A stretch of DNA of 64,000 nt, taken from contig NZ_CP041345.1 of NCBI RefSeq assembly GCF_013265555.1, forward strand, positions 1,472,581-1,536,580, given 5' to 3'. Below, piece after piece: positions 58,901 through 64,000 of this stretch. This DNA comes from Tenuifilum thalassicum. GTDB taxonomy: Bacteria > Bacteroidota > Bacteroidia > Bacteroidales > Tenuifilaceae. A program made the translations under genes and the position numbers. How positions within the stretch are numbered: position 1 is the first letter of the stretch; each line of letters begins with the position of its first letter. Under the pieces are notes generated by a model. That model did no database searches. It saw nothing but the letters and a program-made list of their open reading frames with translations, and was not told the origin of the DNA.

Positions 58901-59193
58901 CAGGGTTTTGCTATTTCCAGCTCATCGAGCGTTTGGATGGTTTTAAGTTCAATGTAACGGGCTCCCATTAACCAAGCCACAATTATGTTTAGTGCCATCT
59001 GGGTATGTGGACCTGCTGCAACACCAATAGGCGTATCAATTTGCTGACCAAAAATGTTAGCTGGCAATCGGCCATGATTTGGGTTGAAAAAGAGTTCGGC
59101 AGGATAGCCAAAAATGCTGTTATTCCTTTCAAATTCTTTTAGAATTATTCCAAGAAGTCGATCTACAGGTATAGGAGAAAATTTATCACTCAT
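55957..59193 (-). CDS. ygfK: YgfK-family putative selenate reductase subunit, three-module oxidoreductase
   Basis: 1078 aa. Residues 1-400: dihydroorotate-dehydrogenase-like TIM barrel (PIGVAAGPHTQMALN, MSVGYNLEGI). About 440-530: Cys-rich GltD-type Fe-S domain (DYFDCIAAPCVDTCATNQDI, MVCDHLCQNKCTR). About 535-870: NAD(P)-FAD oxidoreductase (VCIIGAGPSGLSCAFYLAL, VVIIGGGNTAMDAARTAHR). About 900-1000: two ferredoxin-like clusters (CLHCDEVCNICTTVCPN and CNECGNCSTFCPTQG). It is a NAD(P)H-linked electron hub, the natural partner for an FAD-less xanthine dehydrogenase. Divergent from the mocA-like gene. Confidence 0.95.
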   Translation of the reverse strand: MSDKFSPIPVDRLLGIILKEFERNNSIFGYPAELFFNPNHGRLPANIFGQQIDTPIGVAAGPHTQMALNIIVAWLMGARYIELKTIQTLDELEIAKPCIDMQDEGYNCEWSQELKVEESFNEYLKAWIIIHLLSHKLGFGDSPNAIFNMSVGYNLEGIKKPNVQWFLDKMSNAATEINEMVDKISHLYPEIKKVHIPTKLSDNITLSTMHGCPANEIEDIARYLLTERKLHTFVKLNPTLLGSEKLREILNHKLDFKTEVPDIAFEHDLKYPDALKLIKALNADAEKLNLFFGVKLTNTLESVNNKHVFPSDVDMMYMSGRALHPISINLAKKLQNEFGGKLLMSFSAGADTFNISQVMGCGFKTVTVSSDLLKPGGYGRLKQYISNLKDSFGDNNISWPSGDHALENLNAYAEETLSNKRYQNENFKSPSIKTARKLDYFDCIAAPCVDTCATNQDIPAYMHFASEGNYPKALEVILRTNPFPNTTGMVCDHLCQNKCTRINYDNSLQIRDIKRFIAENADIKLSAPQPNGKKVCIIGAGPSGLSCAFYLALHGFKVDVFESKSKAGGMVRYAIPGFRLTDEAIDKDISRIEQLGVKITYNHKVTRDEFSKLKDEYNYLYISAGAQKSAPFQIDGIDSKGVIDPLTFLIGVKSGEIKDIGKQVVIIGGGNTAMDAARTAHRLVGPDGEVTVVYRRTINEMPADEGEIKAVIAEGVEIIELASPEKVIAENGKVKALLCSKMKLEGTDSKGRPKPVKLEGSEFQIECNTIIPAVGQALDIDFVPTELLKADTRNYKTLIGNVYIGGDALRGAATAIKAIGDGRKAAEQIITNSGLSKLESPIPDKKHSYRELMIKRTERKYGYTHKEPSAKLSRTFNLVSQTPDVHTITKESSRCLHCDEVCNICTTVCPNMANFAYTIKPVRFQLEKVLVGSDGTTEIQPDFTFEVKQEVQILNIANFCNECGNCSTFCPTQGAPYMDKPKFHLTIKSFKENEEGYMLSLLKDRNVLIFKQKGGIKTLTETTEEYIYETDHVYARFDKKTFKLNEAKALTPCVRQIQFQHAAEMSVILEGAKQVMGV

Positions 59194-59238
59194 TTTTAAT
59201 AGATTTTTTACAAAACTAAAAAATTCAATGCACTATGT

Positions 59239-59246
59239 TAACTTTG
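59239..59246 (+). promoter_or_regulatory. candidate -7 box of the mocA-like gene
   Basis: TAACTTTG matches TAnnTTTG, 47 bases before the ATG at 59294; no clear -33. A minus-strand counterpart TAGTTTTG (59219-59212) may serve ygfK. Confidence 0.4.
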
Positions 59247-59293
59247 TATGGATTTATGTTGATAATTAGTAAAGAATTTTATTGTATAGCTAA

Positions 59294-59887
59294 ATGAAAG
59301 AAAATTTTTCCGCCATTATTCTTGCTGCTGGCTATTCTGGAAGGATGGGGCACCACAAGGCATTACTACGATTTGATCCAAAAAGATGCTTTGCTCGAAA
59401 AATTGCTGATGAATTTATTGCTTTTGGTTGTTCTAATGTGATTATGGTGACTAACCGCTTGGTAGTAAATGAAATAGAAAGTGGTGATTATGGTTTGGAT
59501 GACATAATCGTAGTAAATAACTCAAAACCAGAAGTTGGTAGGTTTTACTCGCTTTACCTTGCGGCTCAAAACATTCCATCTAACAGCTATGCTTTCATTG
59601 TAAATGCCGATAATCCATTTGTTACACCGATAGTGTTAAAGCATTTATGGGACCAAAGAATGGAAGCCGAGTATATTTGCCCTGCCTACCTTGGAAAAGG
59701 TGGACATCCAATTCTTATTTCACCAAAAATAATAAGTGATATAAAATCCAAAACAGATTTTGATGTAAATCTTAAGGAGTTTTTAAACATATTTACTAAG
59801 CATTATGTTAATGTTGATGATCCAAGAATTCTTGTCAATATCAACTCTCCCGATGATTACCAAAACTATTTTAAGATAGTTAGATAG
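59294..59887 (+). CDS. mocA: molybdenum cofactor cytidylyltransferase (MocA/YgfJ-like)
   Basis: 197 aa single-domain nucleotidyltransferase. N-terminal IILAAGYSGRMGHHKALL (LAAGxSxRMG...K) binds the nucleotide. VNADNPFVTPIVLKHLW holds the Asp that coordinates Mg, and GKGGHPILIS is the third conserved segment. MocA converts Mo-molybdopterin to the cytosine dinucleotide for hydroxylases such as XdhD. Divergent from ygfK and ended by a hairpin shared with the flavin oxidoreductase. Confidence 0.92.
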   Translation: MKENFSAIILAAGYSGRMGHHKALLRFDPKRCFARKIADEFIAFGCSNVIMVTNRLVVNEIESGDYGLDDIIVVNNSKPEVGRFYSLYLAAQNIPSNSYAFIVNADNPFVTPIVLKHLWDQRMEAEYICPAYLGKGGHPILISPKIISDIKSKTDFDVNLKEFLNIFTKHYVNVDDPRILVNINSPDDYQNYFKIVR

Positions 59888-59907
59888 GTTTCCTTTAAAA
59901 ATGATTT

Positions 59908-59944
59908 TAGTTTATTCTCGGCCTAACAATTATCGAGAATAAAC
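59908..59944. terminator. bidirectional hairpin between mocA-like and OYE genes
   Basis: AGTTTATTCTCG (59908-59919) and CGAGAATAAACT (59933-59944) are perfect 12-bp arms with a 13-base loop. The genes converge here. On the minus strand it is followed by AAAATCATTTTTA. Confidence 0.75.
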
Positions 59945-59987
59945 TGCGGCTAATAGATTTAACCACAGTGAACTAGCAAAACTGCTA

Positions 59988-61046
59988 CTATGAGTATATG
60001 CTCTCGTCGAACAGTGAACACGATTCTGGTTTTGTAAATCGTTTACAACGTGGCTGACAGTCGACACAAAGGTTTATTGCTTCGTTGTTTTGTGCTTTAG
60101 CAGCCCAGTCGGGGTCGGTGAGCATATCGCGCCCAATGGCTACCATATCAACCAAACCTTGCGACACAAGTAAATTAGCCCTTTCAGGTGTTTTGATTTG
60201 ATTAACTGCTATTACGGGTATATTAACATGCTTCTTTATTTGGGTGCCCATGTAAACAATTTGGTTAAAATCAAATCTTGCAGGTAGTTCTGGTTTAATA
60301 CCTGTTGTACCGCCATGCGAAACATGAAGGTAGTGAACACCATATTGCTCCAAAAGTTTTGAAATAGCAACGCCATCGTCAAGGGTGGGGGAGCATCCGG
60401 CAATGCGGTATCCAATTATGAAACTTTCTGGAATGGTAGATTTAATCCCATCAATAATTTCCTTAGCAAGCCTTAATCTGTTCTCATGTGAACCTCCATA
60501 GCTATCGGTTCGGTGGTTAATTGCCGATGTGGCAAACTGATTAAGCAGATATCCATGTGCCCCATGTAGCTCTACACCGTCGAAACCAGCCTGGTAGGCT
60601 CTTTGAGCAGCCTGAATAAAATCGTTTCGTAGCTGAATAATCTGCTCCTTCGACATTTCGGCAGAATATTCTTTCTCATTATCTATGGATGGCCCGTAAG
60701 CAAATTTGCATAATCGCTTGTGTGTTAAAAGTCCTGCGTGGTGTATCTGAATTAATGCAACCGCTCCTTGCGATTTTATAGCCTGGGCAATCTCAGCCAG
60801 CTTATCGATATGGCTATCGTCCCATAAACCAAGCTGGTAGCTAAAAATTCGTCCATGTGGTTGAACGCAAGTAGCCTCAACAATAATAAGTCCAGCACCA
60901 CCTTTGGCAATTCGTTTGTAATGCACAACATGCTTGTTATTTGCAAAACCTTCCTTATCGCCCCAACCAAAGTTTACAATAGGAGGTAGAACCACACGGT
61001 TCTTAATGGTAATGCCATTTATCTGAATTGGTGTGAAAATATCCAT
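59988..61046 (-). CDS. old-yellow-enzyme family NADH:flavin oxidoreductase
   Basis: 352 aa FMN-binding TIM barrel. MDIFTPIQINGITIKNRVVLPP start, IQIHHAGLLTHK, DGVELHGAHGYLLNQF, TDSYGGSHENRLRLAKEI and VAIGRDMLTDPDWA are standard. The C-terminus holds four Cys (CVDCQPRCKRFTKPESC), like the 4Fe-4S site of 2,4-dienoyl-CoA/enoate reductases, but the flavin-NADH domain that follows in those enzymes is missing. It would need an outside electron donor. Substrate unknown; sits at the end of the Mo-hydroxylase cluster, convergent with mocA. Confidence 0.92.
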   Translation of the reverse strand: MDIFTPIQINGITIKNRVVLPPIVNFGWGDKEGFANNKHVVHYKRIAKGGAGLIIVEATCVQPHGRIFSYQLGLWDDSHIDKLAEIAQAIKSQGAVALIQIHHAGLLTHKRLCKFAYGPSIDNEKEYSAEMSKEQIIQLRNDFIQAAQRAYQAGFDGVELHGAHGYLLNQFATSAINHRTDSYGGSHENRLRLAKEIIDGIKSTIPESFIIGYRIAGCSPTLDDGVAISKLLEQYGVHYLHVSHGGTTGIKPELPARFDFNQIVYMGTQIKKHVNIPVIAVNQIKTPERANLLVSQGLVDMVAIGRDMLTDPDWAAKAQNNEAINLCVDCQPRCKRFTKPESCSLFDESIYS

Positions 61047-61124
61047 AACATTTAATTTTTCCCAAAGATAATAATTGTAGTAACAAAGATGTTGTTTGCA
61101 GGAGTTAGCAATGATACCGTAAAT

Positions 61125-62084
61125 TCAACAAGCAAATGCGACACAATTAAAGAACTCTGTTTTTGGAGTACTAAAATGCAAAGTCTTCCTTGGTCTTCTG
61201 TTTATTTTATGTTGTACTTGTTTCACAAAATCTGAATCAAAGGTATCAAAATTTGATTTTTTAGGGATGTACTGTCTTATTAATTTATTAGAGTACTCAC
61301 TTAATCCTCTTTCCCAAGAAGAATATGGATGAGCGAAGTAAAAGTCAGCCTGCAATTTTTTCGCTATTTTTTCATGTCTGGCAAATTCGGAACCGTTATC
61401 ACTGGTTATTGATTTTACGCTGTTCTTATAGGGCAGTAGCATTCTAATTACGGTATTAGCAAGTCCATCTGCATCTTTACCATCCTCCAATTTCCTTATT
61501 AAAATCATTGATGTTTTTCTTTTAACTAAAGTTACCATTGCTCCTTTATTATTCCTCCCAACAATTAGGTCAATCTCCCAATCACCAAAACGCTCCTTGT
61601 TGTTTATTACAGCAGGCCTATCGTCAATGGAAATCTTGTTTCTTATAACCACATGCTTCCCTCCAACAGGGCGATTGCGGTGTTTTAGCTTATGCCGCAT
61701 ATGCTTATGCAGCTCTCCTCCGGCCTGTTTATCTGCCCTTATGTACTGGTATATTCTTTCATGAGATACCATTTCAATCCCATTTCTATCACAATGTCCC
61801 TTTATTTGCTCTGGCGACCACTGCTCTTCTTTTATCCAATTGTCTATCTTTACTTGCATGCTTGTATCAAACCTGCGATTCTGACAGAAACGCTCTTTCC
61901 TCTCTTCCGCTAACTCGTTAGCAGAATCAGGATTATAAGCACCTCGCTTGCTACTATTGCGACTTATTTCACGATAATTAGTGCTCTTGTGAACTTTTAA
62001 AGCCCTGGCTATTGCACTTTTTGTTTTCCCGCAATCCAAATACGCTTTTAATGCGTATCTTTGCTCCAATGTCAAATGCTTCAT
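61125..62084 (-). CDS. IS30-family transposase
   Basis: 319 aa from the ATG at 62084 (an ORF extension to 62126 runs through the right inverted repeat). HTH N-terminus (LTLEQRYALKAYLDCG, KSAIARALKVHKST), then the DDE core: FGDWEIDLIVG (D), TSDNGSEFA (D), SWERGLSEYSNKLIRQY (E), and a final NRRPRKTLHFSTP, all typical of IS30. It appears intact. Its stop lies in the left inverted repeat. Confidence 0.95.
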   Translation of the reverse strand: MKHLTLEQRYALKAYLDCGKTKSAIARALKVHKSTNYREISRNSSKRGAYNPDSANELAEERKERFCQNRRFDTSMQVKIDNWIKEEQWSPEQIKGHCDRNGIEMVSHERIYQYIRADKQAGGELHKHMRHKLKHRNRPVGGKHVVIRNKISIDDRPAVINNKERFGDWEIDLIVGRNNKGAMVTLVKRKTSMILIRKLEDGKDADGLANTVIRMLLPYKNSVKSITSDNGSEFARHEKIAKKLQADFYFAHPYSSWERGLSEYSNKLIRQYIPKKSNFDTFDSDFVKQVQHKINRRPRKTLHFSTPKTEFFNCVAFAC

Positions 62085-62124
62085 CCGTATTTTTTTTTGG
62101 CGAAAACAAAGGTCGAACATTTGC
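61132..62124 (-). mobile_element. IS30-family insertion sequence
   Basis: Element length of about 1 kb with short imperfect terminal inverted repeats: GCAAATGCGAC near 61132-61142 and GTCGAACATTTGC at 62112-62124 (reverse complement GCAAATGTTCGAC). Exact ends and target duplication cannot be fixed; no duplication was evident. The single gene is the transposase. Confidence 0.65.
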
Positions 62125-62304
62125 ATTAAGAGAGAAAATACTTTTTAGTTTTTCTCTCTTTCTTTAATTTAAATTCTTTTCTTGTCGTTGCCTATTGATA
62201 ATCAGAATAACTTTTTTAACGCTTTGCTAAAAGTTATTTCCGATTATCAACAGACCATCATCATCATCATTCAAGAATTTTTTCGCATTTACTAATTGAA
62301 CTTT

Positions 62305-62720
62305 CATACGGCAGGAGTTGGAAGTCTTTGTAATGCCAAGCTTGTCGAGGCATCTCTACTTGAGGAATATGAGGAAGTTAGAGGAAGTTAGAAGAAGTTA
62401 GAGGAATTTAAGAGAATGACACGGAATGATACGGAATGACACGGAAATATTCGGAATGTATCGGAAGATCATATGACAATTCTTGAATCCGTCTAAGCCG
62501 GACACAGCCTTGAATCCATCTTCGCCGGAAAATTCTGAAATCCGTCAATGCCGGACAAGTCTTGAATCTGAAATCTGAAATCTTGAATCCGGCAAAGCCG
62601 GACAAGCTCTTGAACCTTGAATCCGTCTTAGCCGGACAATTCTGAAATCCGTCAATGCCGGACAAGTCTTGAATCTTAAATCTTGAATTAATGTCATGCT
62701 GAACCTGCCAAAGCCACGTT
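62305..62720. repeat. largest composite dispersed repeat block
   Basis: Contains GCCAAGCTTGTCGAGGCATC, four GAAGTTAGAGG-type words (62370-62405), GACACGGAATGATACGGAA and ATATTCGGAATG words (62411-62468), at least six ATCCGTCTAAGCCGGAC-type words (62488, 62514, 62537, 62584, 62620, 62647) and GTCATGCTGAACCTGCC (62693). The copy TCCGGCAAAGCCGGA (62585-62599) is a perfect hairpin. ORFs crossing this block are repeat-coded and not real genes. The stretch 62127-62304 is A/T-rich with nothing recognised. Confidence 0.8.
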
Positions 62721-62728
62721 TGTTTCCC

Positions 62729-63010
62729 CTTCTTTTGCCTTGATGCAAAAGAAGCAAAAGATCAAGGCTGAAAAGCCTGTCCCGATGGGTGCCCCGTGGG
62801 CGTGCCGGCCACGCGGCGCAACTCACCATGCCTGCGGCATGCCTCAAACAGCGCCGCTTTCTTTGCCCAACGCAACGACACGCCAACGACCCATTTACGA
62901 AACAGCCTTTTATGCCGGTTTTTTCCTGAGCGGCGGTGGTATACGCACGGATTACAACCGACCGAAGGAAGCTCACCGAAGGTAAATTCACGCTAGCGAA
63001 AGGAAAAGCG
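62729..63010. repeat. GC-rich palindromic repeat region
   Basis: CTTCTTTTGC (62729-62738) and GCAAAAGAAG (62745-62754) are perfect 10-bp arms, followed by GCAAAAGATCAAGGC. The next 250 bases are much more GC-rich than the surroundings and end in a stretch (62943-63003) that is the reverse complement of 29600-29664. The rest, up to 63169, holds nothing recognisable. Confidence 0.65.
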
Positions 63011-63169
63011 CACGCGTCCAAAAAAAATGCGCGCGAACAAGTGGAAGGTCAGGCGCAGTCCCGCTTTGCGGAATAAACTCTGCTGCTGATAGTCCGACGG
63101 CGGTGCAACCGCCACAGAACACGGTTCGTTTATTGCTTTTTATAGCCTTGGCTAAACTGGGGGTAATGG

Positions 63170-63844
63170 TTACATTAGACTTTTATATATTGCAATGAGT
63201 TCCTGCATTTCCTTAATGTCGCAATCTTTCCATCTTTCTATGATGTATTTAGCTTTTCGCCTGTCTAATACATATTTCAAATATTTTTTTTCCTTATTCA
63301 ACTCAAAAAATTCTCCATATTTTATATCTTCAAGCATGTATCCCCATTGTTCTCCATCGCTAGCCATTTGTTTAATCTCCAATTCACCCATGAACATAAT
63401 TGAAAATTGAAAAAAAAAGAATCTATCATCAGGATATTCTCCAAATGGACAAGTTAGGCATGTTTCCCATATTCTAGACCAATCTATCTGTGGCTTAACA
63501 ATATTTCTATCATAATCTAACTCGCTAATAATTTTATCTATGATTTTTTTATTTTTATCGTTCCGTCTTTCAATTAATTTCTTATAAAAAAAATCAGCAC
63601 AAACATTGTAGCAATAAAGGTTATATTGTGTTCTATTAAACACCTCTCTATTAAAGATCCTTTTAACGATCAGGCTATCCTTTTTATAAATTTCAATAAG
63701 CTCATTTATCATAAATGGTGCTTCCAGAATTCCTACTTCATCACGAGAATAGTTATCAACTATTTTTTTATCATAGTCTGCCACTGCCTGACAAAATGAA
63801 AAATTGACGGCAAGTACGAATAAGATAAGTAGTTTGGTTTTCAT
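63170..63844 (-). CDS. exported protein of unknown function
   Basis: 224 aa with signal peptide (LLILFVLAVNFSFCQA). The mature part is helical and charged, with LEAPFMINELIEIYKKDSLI, CYNVCADFFYKKLIERR, WETCLTCPFGEYPDDRFFFF and a basic C-terminal half. A CLTC pair might bind metal or form a disulfide. No family recognised. A second frame begins three bases upstream of its ATG and runs off the window, so the two are likely one operon. Confidence 0.7.
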   Translation of the reverse strand: MKTKLLILFVLAVNFSFCQAVADYDKKIVDNYSRDEVGILEAPFMINELIEIYKKDSLIVKRIFNREVFNRTQYNLYCYNVCADFFYKKLIERRNDKNKKIIDKIISELDYDRNIVKPQIDWSRIWETCLTCPFGEYPDDRFFFFQFSIMFMGELEIKQMASDGEQWGYMLEDIKYGEFFELNKEKKYLKYVLDRRKAKYIIERWKDCDIKEMQELIAIYKSLM

Positions 63845-63846
63845 AT

Positions 63847-63999
63847 TTAAATTGTTTTTGTTATTATAACTTGTTTAACAACCTTCTCAATACCTTTGTT
63901 CCTTTCCTTTATTTCTGCTTCACGCAGTCTTACCCAATCTAATATTTCTTTTGTAAAATCTAATGATTCCTCAATTGTATTGTTCCTTCCTAATTTAAA
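63847..63999 (-). CDS. C-terminal fragment of an uncharacterised protein, cut by window end
   Basis: An open frame enters from the right edge and ends at the TAA of 63849-63847, two bases ahead of the next ATG. The visible 50 residues (including NNTIEESLDFTKEILDWVRL and REAEIKERNKGIEKVVKQVI) are helical and charged, consistent with a coiled coil. Too short for a family call; spacing suggests co-transcription with the exported protein. Confidence 0.55.
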   Translation of the reverse strand, partial: FKLGRNNTIEESLDFTKEILDWVRLREAEIKERNKGIEKVVKQVIITKTI

Positions 64000-64000
64000 T

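Noticed and set aside
61100-62150. Target-site duplication of the IS30 element
   Set aside because: Compared flanks of both putative ends and found no convincing short direct repeat; ends are uncertain.
62408-63021. ORFs of 66-158 aa in the repeat-rich gap
   Set aside because: Their codons follow the tandem CCGTC..GCCGGAC words and GC-rich repeat; Cys/Arg-rich composition is repeat-driven.

Overview
The window looks like a chromosome segment of a Bacteroidota bacterium, most likely an anaerobic or facultative Bacteroidales/Marinilabiliales-type organism. The evidence is a SusC/SusD/SusE locus, type IX secretion C-terminal sorting domains on two secreted enzymes, Bacteroidota-style promoters (TAnnTTTG at -7), Bacteroidota-only families (DUF5916, DUF2490, head-GIN domain, GxxExxY), low GC and weak Shine-Dalgarno sequences. 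Genus cannot be named from the sequence alone. No rRNA, tRNA or CRISPR array was seen.

Layout. 0-12 kb: a cut DUF3108 gene, a PagL-like acyloxyacyl hydrolase, and a starch/alpha-glucan utilisation locus on the minus strand (SusC, SusD, SusE/F-like lipoprotein, secreted GH13 amylase), with a divergent LacI-family regulator and LacI-type operator palindromes between them. An intrinsic terminator sits between susE and the amylase. 12-16 kb: DUF5916 beta-barrel protein and threonine aldolase. 16-26 kb: a ten-gene, same-strand run joining two DUF1566 lipoproteins, a Spy/CpxP-like protein, a T9SS-exported metallophosphoesterase, a DUF2490 outer-membrane protein, a CotH-kinase lipoprotein, a VTC-type polyphosphate polymerase domain protein, a DUF4956 membrane protein and a LytS/LytTR two-component pair. 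I consider this the best candidate for a poorly described system. 26-31 kb: serine hydrolase, LON-domain protein, MsrB, a head-GIN protein and a thioredoxin-like gene bordered by attC-like inverted repeats. 31-39.6 kb: a type I restriction-modification operon (XRE regulator, HsdM, HsdS, GxxExxY protein, HsdR, YgjP-like metallopeptidase) whose gene junctions all carry the same short repeat, which encodes Asn/Gln-rich C-terminal tails.

40-61 kb: a cluster matching the YgeW/YgeY/SsnA/HyuA/XdhD/YgfK/YgfJ set of Enterobacteria and Clostridia, which has been linked to anaerobic purine/urate breakdown. Present are XdhC, YgeY, YgeW, HyuA, SsnA, an Fe-S plus molybdopterin xanthine dehydrogenase, YgfK and a MocA-like cytidylyltransferase. 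No recognisable ygeX (diaminopropionate ammonia-lyase) is present. In its place are two adjacent fold-type II PLP enzymes, one threonine-synthase-like and one of 491 aa, divergent from an Lrp/AsnC regulator. Carbamate kinase and a purine permease are not in the window. 61-64 kb: an old-yellow-enzyme family protein, an IS30-family element, a long repeat-filled gap, and a small two-gene unit of unknown function cut by the window end.

Intergenic spaces carry a mosaic of dispersed repeats: TTCCGAAT-type tandem words, GAAGTTAGAG-type words, CCGTCTTCGCCGGAC hairpins and GTCATGCTGA words. They recur at seven or more sites in both orientations.
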